The notes: a model not told the origin generated them from the sequence alone. 64,000 bases of DNA from Roseovarius sp. MMSF_3281 (GCF_030733685.1 NZ_JASHIM010000004.1:144913-208912), one strand, 5' to 3'; numbered from the stretch's first letter, positions 44,917-53,350 are shown. A program made the numbers and translations.

Positions 44917-45030
44917 AGCGTTTCGCGAAAAACCTGGATCACGGATTTTCGCGAAAGGCAGTGCCCTGCTCAATCGTTGCACGCGTTCCACCTTTCGCCG
45001 ATGTCGCAGGTTAAAGGCGGAACGCTTTAG
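44913..45030. repeat. 118-bp two-hairpin interspersed repeat, copy 3
   Basis: The most diverged of the three copies but exactly the same length, with both terminal CTAAAGCGTT ends and the second hairpin intact; the first hairpin has GAAAGGC where the others have GAAACGC. The left end overlaps and supplies the dctM stop codon. Confidence 0.88.
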
Positions 45031-45067
45031 CCCGGCACACCACGCCAAAGCACGATAAAGCCACAGC

Positions 45068-45095
45068 AAAGGCCCCGGTGCCCACCGGGGCCTTT
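45068..45095 (+). terminator. Intrinsic terminator after dctPQM
   Basis: Perfect 11-bp stem AAAGGCCCCGG / CCGGGGCCTTT with loop TGCCCA, then GTTGGTTTG. It lies 150 bp after dctM, beyond the 118-bp repeat, between two converging units, and its symmetric A/T ends suit both directions. Confidence 0.75.
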
Positions 45096-45213
45096 GTTGG
45101 TTTGTGGTGCTTGCTGTCACTGTCCAAAACCCTCGCGCAAATCGCCTCGCAGGGGGGAGAGTGACAGACAGGGGTTAAGAAATCGTTGGCGTGGCGGGCT
45201 CTATGCACAAATT

Positions 45214-45343
45214 GTACATCGGCCCGGCGCGTCGCCCCGATTCCTGTACAAAACAGGCGTACAAAACGTACGAATTGTACGTTTCCCCCGACAGGCGGGC
45301 CGAGTTTCGTACGAAACCACCATGGTTAACGTACGACTCGTAC
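45214..45343. repeat. GTAC palindrome array 2 (3' of the CaiD gene)
   Basis: Eight GTAC sites in 130 bp, ending 5 bp beyond the stop of the minus-strand hydratase gene. The right half (TTTCGTACGAAA, then CGTACGACTCGTACGAA) matches array 1; the left half, read on the minus strand (ACGTTTTGTACG, TTTTGTACAGGAATCGGGGCG, then TGTACAATTTGT), matches array 3 read on the plus strand. No gene is visible between 45031 and 45348. Confidence 0.8.
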
Positions 45344-45348
45344 GAAGG

Positions 45349-46131
45349 TTAACGCCCTTTCCAGACCGGATCGCGTTTCTCCGCAAAAGCGCGGGCGCCC
45401 TCAAGCTGATCCTCCGAGTCGTAAAGCACGTCGACAGAGGCGAATTGCCGCTTGGTGATCCGGTTCATTGCATCGTGAAAGGTTAACGCCTCGGCCTCGC
45501 GCACGACCTCCTTGATCGCCGCGTATACCAAGGGCGGCCCGCTGGCCAGAAGGTCGGCCATCTCGCGGGCTTTTTCCATAAGTGTATCAGAGGGATAGAG
45601 GTGATTGACCATGCCCCAGCGATGCGCCTCCTCGGCCTCGATCCACCGCCCCGTCAGCAGCATTTCCATGGCGATATGATAGGGGATGCGCTTGGGCAGC
45701 TTGACACTTGCGGCATCCGCCACGGTGCCCGATCTGATCTCGGGCAGGGCGAATTGCGCGTGATCGGCGGCAAGGATGATATCCGCCGAAAGCGCCCATT
45801 CCAGGCCGCCACCACAGCAGATCCCGTTCACCGCCGCGATGATCGGCTTGTTAAGACCTCTTAACTCCTGCAAGCCGCCAAAGCCGCCGACGCCATAATC
45901 GCCATCCACCGCGTCGCCATCGGCCGCGGCCTTCAAGTCCCAGCCGGGACAGAAAAATTTCTCACCCGCGCCGGTGATGATCGCCACGCGAAGCTCTGGA
46001 TCGTCGCGGAAATCCTTAAAGACATTTCCTAACAAACGGCTGGTGTGCAGGTCGATCGCATTTGCCTTGGGCCGGTCCAAAGTCACCTCCAGAACATGCC
46101 CCCTGCGGTCTGTTTTCACCACGTCGCTCAT
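45349..46131 (-). CDS. caiD: Carnitinyl-CoA dehydratase / enoyl-CoA hydratase family protein
   Basis: A 260-residue crotonase-fold protein. The oxyanion-hole segment AAVNGICCGGGLEWALSADI and ALPEIRSGTVADAASVKLPKR closely follow CaiD, which interconverts crotonobetainyl-CoA and L-carnitinyl-CoA. Its position as last gene of the operon with a CoA ligase, an acyl-CoA dehydrogenase and carnitine dehydrogenase supports this over a generic enoyl-CoA hydratase. Its start overlaps the stop of the ligase gene by 4 bp. A GTAC array begins immediately after its stop. Confidence 0.86.
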   Translation of the reverse strand: MSDVVKTDRRGHVLEVTLDRPKANAIDLHTSRLLGNVFKDFRDDPELRVAIITGAGEKFFCPGWDLKAAADGDAVDGDYGVGGFGGLQELRGLNKPIIAAVNGICCGGGLEWALSADIILAADHAQFALPEIRSGTVADAASVKLPKRIPYHIAMEMLLTGRWIEAEEAHRWGMVNHLYPSDTLMEKAREMADLLASGPPLVYAAIKEVVREAEALTFHDAMNRITKRQFASVDVLYDSEDQLEGARAFAEKRDPVWKGR

Positions 46132-48170
46132 CTCGCCTCTCCCTTTCTGATGAGGGCATCCACCGCCACCGCCCGGTTCGGGCAGGCCAGCAATGGGTTA
46201 ACCTCGACTTCTTCGATTTCTGCTGCGTATTCTGTCACGTATTCCTGCACGGCCTCGACCGCCCTGACAATGGCGTCGATATCCGCCGGGGCGCTGCCGC
46301 GATAGCCGGTCAACAACGGGTAAATCTTCAATTGTGACAGTGCGTTACGGATACCCTCTGCCGTTGTGGGCAGCAAAAGCGATGTGCTGTCTTGCAGGAT
46401 TTCTGTCCAAACCCCGCCCGCCCCAAGCGTCAGGACAAAGCCATGCGCCGGGTCGCGCAGCACGCCCACCAAAAGCTCGGCCGCCGCGTCCTCGATCCGT
46501 TCTTCGACAAGCCATGAGGTGCAGGGCATTTCCCCTGCGGTTTCAATGGCTTGCTCCTTGTTCTCGCCCACGAAAACCACGCCGCCGGCCTCGGTTTTAT
46601 GGGCCAGGCCCTCGGCCTTGATCACCGCCGGTCCACCCACCTTGTCCAGGCAGGCCGCAAGCGCCTCTGCGCGCTCGGCCCTGAGCGATCCTGGAACTTG
46701 CAAGCCCTTGTCTTGCAAAGCCTTTTTCGACTCTGCTTCGCCAAGCGTGACAGGATCGCAAGGCGCGCCGGGCAGGGTCACGGGCGTTAACGTTTTGGCC
46801 TGTTGTCCCAGCCACGCGGCGCGGCCGATGGCCACGAGCGTGTCGTCCAAACTGTGCATCGGGATCATCCCCGCGGCCGCAATCTGCGCCGCCACTTCCT
46901 CGGGCAGGGATTCCGGCAGGGTGGTAACGATGGTTAACGGCTTTCCCGCGGCCTTGGTCGCGCGCGCGCCTGCCTCGATCGTGCAGTCCCATGCCGCCGG
47001 GTCACATCGGTCCGCTCTGGGGTAGTCCACGATCAAACAGCCAATCGCGGCCTCGCCGTCAAGTGCGGCGGCAATGCAAGCGGCCATCTTGTCCACATTG
47101 TCCCAGATAAAGGTGTGGTAATCCAAGGGGTTGGCAAGGGCGACCATTGGCCCCAAGACCTCGCGCAGGCGTGTGGCCTGTACCGCGCTCAAGGGCGGAA
47201 ACGCCAATTCATGCCCGTCCGCCGTGTCGGCCATCAGGCTTGCCTCGCCGCCCGAACAAGAGATCGAGACCACCTTGTTGGACTGCAAAGCGCCGTTAAA
47301 ATGTATTAATTTCAAGGTCTCCAGAAATGCGGGCAGGTTCTCTACCTGCGCAATCCCCAACCGCGCCAAAAGCGCCCGCGCCCCCGCATCGCTTCCGGTC
47401 AAGGATGCCGTATGGGAAATCGCGGCCGCCCGTGCCTGATCCGAGCGGCCCGCCTTGATTGCCACGATGGATTTGTTCAAGCGTTTGGCCTCGGTTGCCA
47501 AACGCTCGAAGGCCCTAAGATCGCCTATCCCTTCGATGTGCAGTCCAAGCGCCGTCACCCGGTCGTCTTGCAACGCCGCAACCCCCAATTCCGCCAAGCC
47601 CTGCTGTGCCTGATTGCCGGCCGTCAAGACATATGCCAAGGGCAAACCGCGTGCCTGCATGGTCAGGTTGATCGCGATGTTGGAGCTTTGGGTCAGGATC
47701 GCAACACCGCGATCCACCGGCACGCCGCCATGCTGATCGGGCCACAAAAGGGCGCGGTCCAGATAGTTGATGAAGCCATAGCAATTAGGCCCGATAATCG
47801 GCATCTTCCCGGCGGCTTCCAGCAGGTCGGCCTGCAACCCCTCGCCATCGCCGGTCTCGGCCTGGGCCTCACGAAACCCGCTGGCAAAACAGACCGCCCC
47901 GCCGGCGCCCATCTCGCGAAGCAGACGCACACTTTCGATCGTGGCGTTCCGGTTAACACCTATGAACGCGGCATCGGGCGCGCGCGGCAAATCTTCAAGG
48001 CCTGCGAAGGCCGGGATTCCGCCAACCTCATCCCGTTTGGGATGCACTGGCCATATATCCCCGGCAAAGCCCATCTTGCGACATTGCTCCACCACCGAAG
48101 CACACCATGCCCCGCCGCCGACAACGGCGATCGACTTGGGCCTGAGCAAACGATCAAGCGGGTGCGTCAT
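46128..48170 (-). CDS. ADP-forming acyl-CoA synthetase (probable butyrobetaine/carnitine-CoA ligase)
   Basis: A 680-residue single-chain NDP-forming acyl-CoA ligase. Order: CoA-binding domain (LLRPKSIAVVGGGAWC, IGPNCYGFINYLD), succinyl-CoA-synthetase-like domains with the phospho-histidine loop AAISHTASLTGSD near residue 255, and a C-terminal ATP-grasp domain (from about residue 465: VIKAEGLAHKTEAGGVVF, EVEVNPLLACPN). It would activate an acid with ATP and CoA, releasing ADP. In this operon the likely acids are gamma-butyrobetaine, crotonobetaine or carnitine. The family is certain, the substrate inferred. Confidence 0.85.
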   Translation of the reverse strand: MTHPLDRLLRPKSIAVVGGGAWCASVVEQCRKMGFAGDIWPVHPKRDEVGGIPAFAGLEDLPRAPDAAFIGVNRNATIESVRLLREMGAGGAVCFASGFREAQAETGDGEGLQADLLEAAGKMPIIGPNCYGFINYLDRALLWPDQHGGVPVDRGVAILTQSSNIAINLTMQARGLPLAYVLTAGNQAQQGLAELGVAALQDDRVTALGLHIEGIGDLRAFERLATEAKRLNKSIVAIKAGRSDQARAAAISHTASLTGSDAGARALLARLGIAQVENLPAFLETLKLIHFNGALQSNKVVSISCSGGEASLMADTADGHELAFPPLSAVQATRLREVLGPMVALANPLDYHTFIWDNVDKMAACIAAALDGEAAIGCLIVDYPRADRCDPAAWDCTIEAGARATKAAGKPLTIVTTLPESLPEEVAAQIAAAGMIPMHSLDDTLVAIGRAAWLGQQAKTLTPVTLPGAPCDPVTLGEAESKKALQDKGLQVPGSLRAERAEALAACLDKVGGPAVIKAEGLAHKTEAGGVVFVGENKEQAIETAGEMPCTSWLVEERIEDAAAELLVGVLRDPAHGFVLTLGAGGVWTEILQDSTSLLLPTTAEGIRNALSQLKIYPLLTGYRGSAPADIDAIVRAVEAVQEYVTEYAAEIEEVEVNPLLACPNRAVAVDALIRKGEAR

Positions 48171-48200
48171 GCTGAAAACCTTCGCCTGTGGAGAGCGGGG

Positions 48201-48402
48201 ATGCCTTCGGCGGGGAAATTTTCGCCAGAAGAAGCAGGGGTAACGCTCCGTTAATATTGGTGTGTGACTGTCTTGGGGCGGTACAGGCAGGGATGCCGAT
48301 GACCGCGCCAGGAGAAGCGTGCTTTCGCGTTTCCATCAACGGGGGAGGGGGCATTTCCCGTCCCCCGTTTCTTCTGGCTGAAAATATCCCCGCCGGAGGC
48401 AT
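48201..48402. repeat. 202-bp element with ~36-bp terminal inverted repeats
   Basis: The left end ATGCCTTCGGCGGGGA followed by AATTTTCGCCAGAAGAAGC is mirrored at the right end (read in reverse: ATGCCTCCGGCGGGGA then TATTTTCAGCCAGAAGAAAC), about 36 bp with few mismatches. The interior has no gene. It fills the 258-bp gap between the CoA ligase and acyl-CoA dehydrogenase genes and looks like a MITE or a large hairpin-forming intergenic repeat. Confidence 0.75.
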
Positions 48403-48428
48403 AAAATCTATTCGAGCCATGGCTGGAT

Positions 48429-49589
48429 TCAGGCTCCCAAGGGGCGCAGCAACTCGCGGCTGATGATATGGCGCTGGATCTCGCTGGTGCCATCCCAGAT
48501 ACGTTCGACCCGCGCATCGCGCCAGAAGCGTTCAATCGGCAGATCGTCCATCAGGCCCATACCGCCATGCAGTTGCAGCGCCGCATCGGTGACCCGCGCC
48601 AGCATTTCGGTGGCATAGAGTTTCGCCGAGGCAATCTCGCGGTTGGCAGGCAGGCCCTGATCCAAGCGCCAGGCGGCGGCCAGCGTTAGCCAATCTGCCG
48701 CGTCGATCTCGGTTATCATATCGGCGATCTGGAAGCCCACGCCCTGAAACTTGCCGATGGGTTGACCGAACTGCTTTCGCTCGGCGGCATGTGCAAGGGC
48801 CAGATCAAAGCACCGCCTTGCGCGCCCGACGCTCATCGTGGCCACGGTGATCCGCGTGGCGTAAAGCCATTCGTTCATCACTTCGAAACCACCGTCCACT
48901 TCGCCCAGAACCTGCGCATCGGGCAGGCGGCAGTCATCGAATTCCAGCACCATGTTCTTGTAGCCCCGGTGACTTACCGAATGATAGCCATCCCTTATGG
49001 TGAAGCCCGGCGTGCCACGATCCACCAAAAAGGTGGTGATCCGCTTTTTCGGCCCCTTGGGCGTGTCATCCTCACCCGTCGCCACGAAGACGATCACGAA
49101 ATCGGCGTGATCCGCGCCCGAGATGAAATGCTTTGTGCCATTGAGCACCCAATCGCCGCCATCACGCCGTGCGCTGCATTTCATGCCCCGCACGTCCGAT
49201 CCTGCGTCGGGTTCGGTCATGGCGAGCGCATCCATCCGTTCCCCCCGCACCGCAGGCAGCAAATACCGCTCCCGCTGCTCGCCTTCACAGGCCATCAGGA
49301 TATTCTGCGGTCGCCCAAAGAAATGCGTCAGCGCCATGGAACCACGTCCCAACTCGCGCTCGACAAGGGCAAATTCCAAGTGGCTCAGCCCCGCACCGCC
49401 CACCTCTTCTGGGAAGTTGCAAGCGTAGAACCCCAAATCAATGGTCTTTTGCTTGATCGCCTCGGCCAGGTCCGCGCGCACCTCGCCGCTGCGCTCCACC
49501 TCGGCCTCGTAGGGGTAAATTTCCTTCTCGACAAAGCTCCGCACGGTCGAGACAATCATCTCCTGTTCGTTGGTCAATCCAAATTGCAT
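48429..49589 (-). CDS. Acyl-CoA dehydrogenase (probable butyrobetainyl-CoA dehydrogenase)
   Basis: A 386-residue flavoenzyme starting MQFGLTNEQEMIVSTVRSFV. FAD and substrate blocks are LAMTEPDAGSDVRGMKC, GTKHFISGADHADFVIV, FGQPIGKFQGVGFQIADM and LHGGMGLMDDLPIERFWRD. At the usual catalytic-base position (YEGTSEIQ in most members) it has IWDGTSEIQ, aspartate for glutamate, and no alternative glutamate is obvious in the helix used by isovaleryl-CoA dehydrogenase. The frame upstream of 49589 is not coding. In context it should convert gamma-butyrobetainyl-CoA to crotonobetainyl-CoA, with electrons to ETF. Confidence 0.85.
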   Translation of the reverse strand: MQFGLTNEQEMIVSTVRSFVEKEIYPYEAEVERSGEVRADLAEAIKQKTIDLGFYACNFPEEVGGAGLSHLEFALVERELGRGSMALTHFFGRPQNILMACEGEQRERYLLPAVRGERMDALAMTEPDAGSDVRGMKCSARRDGGDWVLNGTKHFISGADHADFVIVFVATGEDDTPKGPKKRITTFLVDRGTPGFTIRDGYHSVSHRGYKNMVLEFDDCRLPDAQVLGEVDGGFEVMNEWLYATRITVATMSVGRARRCFDLALAHAAERKQFGQPIGKFQGVGFQIADMITEIDAADWLTLAAAWRLDQGLPANREIASAKLYATEMLARVTDAALQLHGGMGLMDDLPIERFWRDARVERIWDGTSEIQRHIISRELLRPLGA

Positions 49590-49590
49590 C

Positions 49591-50997
49591 TCACGCCTCC
49601 CCGGCCAAAGCCGCCAATTTTGCCACGCGCTCCGCCACATCCTCGGGCGGCTCACAGGTGCGGCGGGTCTCAAGACTCACATGCAGCATCAACTGATCGC
49701 AGGTGGCCATGACCTCACCATCGCTTTTGCGTTTCATCCTATGGAAACACCGCAACTTCTTGCCGGCTCCCTCGGTCACCTCGGTTTCCACCGCCACGCG
49801 CTCCCCGGCATGGGTCTCGGCCAGGTACTTCACCGTGGTTTCCACCGTGAAATAGCTCATGCCGCGCGCCACATATTCCTCATCGGCCCCCACCATGGCC
49901 ATCACCACCTCGGCGGCATCGCTGAAAATCTGGCCATAGCGGCCTTCGTTCATATGGCCGTTCATGTCGGTCCAATCGGCGGGTACCACGCGGTCTTGGG
50001 TGATCAGTGGCGCGGCGGCCTCGGGAGTCTGCCGTAGGCTGTTTTGGTGATCATTCACCAACCGCCCGGCGGCATTACCCTGTTGCCGAAGCGCCCGGAT
50101 CATTGCCACAAGGTTGCCATCCCGCTTGCGCTCCAGATCGCGGATCGACAGGTGGCCCGATTGTGCATCCGATTGATCGGCGATCATATCCACCAGTTCA
50201 TCGGTGAACTCCGGCACATCCATCAGCTTGGTCCATGGCCATTGCAGGGCCGGGCCGAACTGCGCCATGAAATGCCGCATGCCTGCCTCGCCGCCCGCCA
50301 CGCGGTAGGTTTCGAAAAGACCCATTTGCCCCCACCGTAGGCCAAACCCATAGCGGATCGCGTTGTCGATCTCCTCGGTGGTGGCAATGCCATCCTTGAC
50401 CAGCCACAGCGCCTCGCGCCAGACCGCCTCGAGAAAACGGTCCGCGATATGGGCGTCGATCTCCTTGCGGACTTTCAAAGGGTAAAGGCCAAGCGAGGTC
50501 AGCATCTCACTGGCCGCCTCAACCGCTTGCGCATCCGTCGCGGGCGAGGGGACGACCTCAATCAGCGGCATCAGGTAGACGGGGTTGAAAGGGTGCGTGA
50601 CCATGATGCGGCCTGGATCCTTGGCCCCCTCTTGCAGTTGCGAGGGCATGAAGCCACTGGTGGATGATCCGATCAGAACGCCCGAATCCGCCTCTTGGAT
50701 CTCGGCAAAAACCTTGTGCTTTAATTCCAGCCGTTCACTTACGCTTTCCTGCACCCAATCGGCCCCGGTGACGGCCTCGGCAATGCTGTCGCAGAATGTC
50801 AGCGTGCCTTCAGCGGGCAGGGCGCAATCGTAAAGCATGGGAAGTGCATGGCGGGCATTTCCCAAAACGTCGTCAATCTTGCGCTTGGCCTCGGGGTCCG
50901 GGTCAAAGACCCGCAGGTTCCAGCCGTTCAGCAAAAACCGTGCGGCCCATCCGCCGCCGATAACACCCCCGCCGATAATGGCTGCTGTTTTGCTCAT
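49591..50997 (-). CDS. lcdH: L-carnitine 3-dehydrogenase fused to betainyl-CoA thioesterase
   Basis: A 468-residue two-domain enzyme. Residues 1-~315 form a 3-hydroxyacyl-CoA-dehydrogenase-like carnitine dehydrogenase (AAIIGGGVIGGGWAARFLL; STSGFMPSQLQ; VTHPFNPVYLMPLIEVVP). Residues ~335-468 form a hot-dog thioesterase (VPADWTDMNGHMNEGRYGQIF; FTVETTVKYLAETHAGERV). The same fusion is known in rhizobia. The first part oxidises carnitine to 3-dehydrocarnitine; the second hydrolyses betainyl-CoA made by the BKACE encoded upstream in the operon. It ends 1 bp before the acyl-CoA dehydrogenase start. Confidence 0.92.
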   Translation of the reverse strand: MSKTAAIIGGGVIGGGWAARFLLNGWNLRVFDPDPEAKRKIDDVLGNARHALPMLYDCALPAEGTLTFCDSIAEAVTGADWVQESVSERLELKHKVFAEIQEADSGVLIGSSTSGFMPSQLQEGAKDPGRIMVTHPFNPVYLMPLIEVVPSPATDAQAVEAASEMLTSLGLYPLKVRKEIDAHIADRFLEAVWREALWLVKDGIATTEEIDNAIRYGFGLRWGQMGLFETYRVAGGEAGMRHFMAQFGPALQWPWTKLMDVPEFTDELVDMIADQSDAQSGHLSIRDLERKRDGNLVAMIRALRQQGNAAGRLVNDHQNSLRQTPEAAAPLITQDRVVPADWTDMNGHMNEGRYGQIFSDAAEVVMAMVGADEEYVARGMSYFTVETTVKYLAETHAGERVAVETEVTEGAGKKLRCFHRMKRKSDGEVMATCDQLMLHVSLETRRTCEPPEDVAERVAKLAALAGEA

Positions 50998-51015
50998 GGT
51001 TCTTCCCTTTTGTCC

Positions 51016-51528
51016 TTAGCGCAGGGCTATCTGGCCCGCGTCATATCCGTTGAATTCCAAAATCTCGCGTGCGGCGCGGATGCGGTCGGCCCCGCCCGTG
51101 GCGCTGCGATCCAAGACCCATGCGTAGCCGCCCGCAGGCTCTCCGAAGGCGGCGGTGCGCCCGCTGTCGTCTATCCAGATCAACCACAGTTCGCGTGTCT
51201 CGCCATGGGGTCCGTCCAAGCGCCAGCGGTTGGTCCCGATAGGAGACACCTGCCAGCCTGTGCCGCAGGCCGGGGCGCAAGTAGGAGTGATCCGACCGGG
51301 CGCAAAGCGGAATGCGCTGATACCATCCGCCCCCGGGCTGGCCGCGCGTAGGTGCCATGTGCCTTGCCACAAGTCGGGGGCGGCTCGGGTGGTGATGGAC
51401 AGCGGTTGCGCCACGTCGCGCTGCTTGGGGGCAGAGGGTGCCATGCAGCCTGCCAGGGCCAGGGCGACCAAGGCGGCGCCACTCGTGAGAAAGGCGCGCA
51501 AGCGCCTGCTGAGCGGCCCGGTCCCCAT
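51016..51528 (-). CDS. Lipocalin-like outer-membrane lipoprotein
   Basis: About 170 residues with a lipoprotein signal: LRAFLTSGAALVALALAGC gives a lipobox LALAGC, so the mature protein starts at that cysteine. The remainder resembles a bacterial lipocalin (Blc-like): WQGTWHLRAAS at the start of the barrel, ELWLIWIDDSG, and GYAWVLDRSA with ILEFNGYDAGQI near the C-terminus. I chose ATG 51528, overlapping the SDR stop as TGATG; GTG 51531 is an alternative one codon earlier. It lies inside the carnitine operon, but a role in that pathway is not evident. Confidence 0.72.
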   Translation of the reverse strand: MGTGPLSRRLRAFLTSGAALVALALAGCMAPSAPKQRDVAQPLSITTRAAPDLWQGTWHLRAASPGADGISAFRFAPGRITPTCAPACGTGWQVSPIGTNRWRLDGPHGETRELWLIWIDDSGRTAAFGEPAGGYAWVLDRSATGGADRIRAAREILEFNGYDAGQIALR

Positions 51529-52292
51529 CACACCATGCTCTCCGTATGGCCATCCACCGCCATAACCTGACCGCTGACTTTGGACGCGGAGGGCGAGGCA
51601 AGGAAAAGCGCCATATCGGCCAGATCATCGGCACTGACCCAAGTGCGCAGGCTGCTGCCCTTGGCGTAAATCTCGCGCACCTCTGCTTCGGGCCTGCCGC
51701 TGGCCTTGGCCTCCATGGCGACCACGCGTTCCATCCGCTCACCCTCTACGGCACCGGGGGCAATGGCGTTGACGCGTACGCCAGCCGGGCCAAGCTCCAT
51801 CGCCAGCGTTTTGGTCAGGCCCACAAGCCCCCATTTCGCCGCCACATAGGGTGCCCGGTAGGGCACGCCGTGCAGGCCGGACGTGGACGAGGTCAGAAGG
51901 ATCAGCCCCGCGCCCTGTTGCCGCATCAGCGTTGCGGCCCACCGGCAAGTCAGGAACGCCCCGTGCAGATTCACCCCGATACAGGCCTGCCAAGCGTCAT
52001 AGTCCAGATCCTCGATCCGGCCAGCCGGGCCGCCGGTGCCTGCATTGGCACAGACCACATCGACCCCGCCCCATTGCGCCTCGACTTGATCCAGGAACCG
52101 GCCCATTTGGGCCTCGTCGGTCACATCCGCATGGGCGGCGATCATCTCGGGGTGGGCGGCCTCAAGCCGGGCAATCGCCGCCGGGTCCGCATCACAGAGT
52201 GCGATGCGTGCTCCCGCCTCGGCAAACCGCTCGGCCAGTCGTTGGCCGATGCCCGATCCACCCCCGGTAATCAGGACGCGCTGCCCCTCCAT
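51528..52292 (-). CDS. SDR-family oxidoreductase
   Basis: A 254-residue classical short-chain dehydrogenase: cofactor motif TGGGSGIGQRLAE, CANAGTGG, catalytic Ser in LLTSSTSGLHG and the YxxxK pair in APYVAAKWG, and IAPGAVEGERMERV downstream. The aspartate in ALCDADPAAI indicates NAD(H) preference. I chose ATG 52292, preceded by GAGG at 7 bases. It overlaps the lipocalin gene at one end and a 25-codon frame at the other. Possible substrates are a carnitine-related hydroxy acid or acetoacetate; neither is shown by sequence. Confidence 0.85.
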   Translation of the reverse strand: MEGQRVLITGGGSGIGQRLAERFAEAGARIALCDADPAAIARLEAAHPEMIAAHADVTDEAQMGRFLDQVEAQWGGVDVVCANAGTGGPAGRIEDLDYDAWQACIGVNLHGAFLTCRWAATLMRQQGAGLILLTSSTSGLHGVPYRAPYVAAKWGLVGLTKTLAMELGPAGVRVNAIAPGAVEGERMERVVAMEAKASGRPEAEVREIYAKGSSLRTWVSADDLADMALFLASPSASKVSGQVMAVDGHTESMV

Positions 52293-52369
52293 CACCGTGC
52301 CTCGGGTGCAGGTACATCAAGACGCAATACCGACGTTTCGCCGACTGGGACGTTGGCAGGTGTGGTCAT
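52292..52369 (-). CDS. Putative 25-residue translationally coupled small protein
   Basis: A short frame starts at an ATG that overlaps the BKACE stop (ATGA) and ends at a TGA that overlaps the SDR start (TGATG). Its product would be MTTPANVPVGETSVLRL plus DVPAPEAR. The perfect fit between two neighbours suggests that ribosomes traverse it. It may be a real small protein, a coupling leader for the SDR gene, or the relic of a deleted gene. I recognise no family. Confidence 0.4.
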   Translation of the reverse strand: MTTPANVPVGETSVLRLDVPAPEAR

Positions 52370-53274
52370 TGCGGAGCCTGCTTGGTCAGTCGAAGTTTTT
52401 TGCGCACCTCGTCTGGTCCGATTACCCGCGCCCCGAGGTTCTCGACAATGCCAACGGCGCGCTCCACCAGCTGCCAGTTCTCGGCCAGTACGCCGCGATC
52501 CAGCATAAGGTTGTCTTCCAATCCAACCCGCACGTTACCCCCGGCCAGAACACTGGCCGCCACATAGGGCATCTGATTGCGACCAAGGGCGAAGGCGCTG
52601 AAGGTCCAATCTTCGGGGATGTTGTTGACCATGGCCATGAAGGTATTGAGGTCGTCAGGCGCCCCCCAAGGCACGCCCATGCACAGTTGCACCAAAGCAT
52701 CCGGTTCAAGAATGCCATCCTTCACCAGTTGCTTTGCATACCATAGATGGCCTGTATCGAAGGCCTCGATCTCGGGTTTCACGCCCAGATCGGTCATCAT
52801 TTTCCCCATGGCCTGAAGCATGCCGGGCGTGTTGGTCATGACGTAATCGGCCTCGGCGAAATTCATCGTGCCGCAATCCAGCGTGCAGATTTCCGGACGG
52901 CAGTCTGCCACGTGGGCTACGCGTTCGGTCGCCCCGATCATGTCTGTGCCTTCGACCGGTGGAAGCGGCGTTTCGATCCCGCCAAAGACGATGTCGCCCC
53001 CCATTCCCGCCGTGAGGTTCAAAACGACATCCGTTTCGCTTTCGCGAATACGCTCCGTGACTTCCCGAAACAGGCCCCTGTCGCGCGATGGCGCACCGGT
53101 TTCCGGGTCGCGCACATGGCAATGCACTACCGCCGCGCCCGCTTTCGCTGCTGCAATCGCGCTTTCGGCAATCTGTTCCGGGCTGCGGGGGACGTGGGGG
53201 CTTTTGTCCTGTGTCCCGCCCGATCCGGTGACGGCACAGGTGACAAAAACCTCGCGGTTCATGGCAAGCGGCAT
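52366..53274 (-). CDS. BKACE (DUF849) dehydrocarnitine cleavage enzyme
   Basis: A 302-residue beta-keto acid cleavage enzyme. Family signatures are VTCAVTGSGGTQDKSP, AGAAVVHCHVRDPETGAPS with the zinc-binding His-x-His, LNLTAGMGG, and VRVGLEDNLMLDRGVLA near the end. BKACE members of carnitine operons convert 3-dehydrocarnitine plus acetyl-CoA into betainyl-CoA plus acetoacetate. The start at 53274 has AGGGAGA; upstream sequence in the same frame is not coding. It is the first gene of the leftward operon and is divergent from the GlxA-type regulator. Confidence 0.9.
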   Translation of the reverse strand: MPLAMNREVFVTCAVTGSGGTQDKSPHVPRSPEQIAESAIAAAKAGAAVVHCHVRDPETGAPSRDRGLFREVTERIRESETDVVLNLTAGMGGDIVFGGIETPLPPVEGTDMIGATERVAHVADCRPEICTLDCGTMNFAEADYVMTNTPGMLQAMGKMMTDLGVKPEIEAFDTGHLWYAKQLVKDGILEPDALVQLCMGVPWGAPDDLNTFMAMVNNIPEDWTFSAFALGRNQMPYVAASVLAGGNVRVGLEDNLMLDRGVLAENWQLVERAVGIVENLGARVIGPDEVRKKLRLTKQAPQ

Positions 53275-53304
53275 GGTATTCTCCCTTATTAAGTTGTGCC
53301 AAGT

Positions 53305-53318
53305 TTGCCTGCTGGCAA
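53305..53318. promoter_or_regulatory. Dyad in the carnitine operon/regulator divergent promoter
   Basis: TTGCC-TGCT-GGCAA lies in the 76-bp gap between BKACE and the regulator gene. Short GC-centred dyads with TTG..CAA ends are plausible sites for the divergently encoded AraC/GlxA regulator. Evidence is position and symmetry only. Confidence 0.35.
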
Positions 53319-53350
53319 TGCGCCAAAAGCTGCAGTAATAGACAATTATC

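Noticed and set aside
45214..45343. GTAC array considered as a CRISPR array
   Set aside because: Repeats are 8-16 bp palindromes with irregular 3-30 bp gaps, no constant spacer length and no cas genes.
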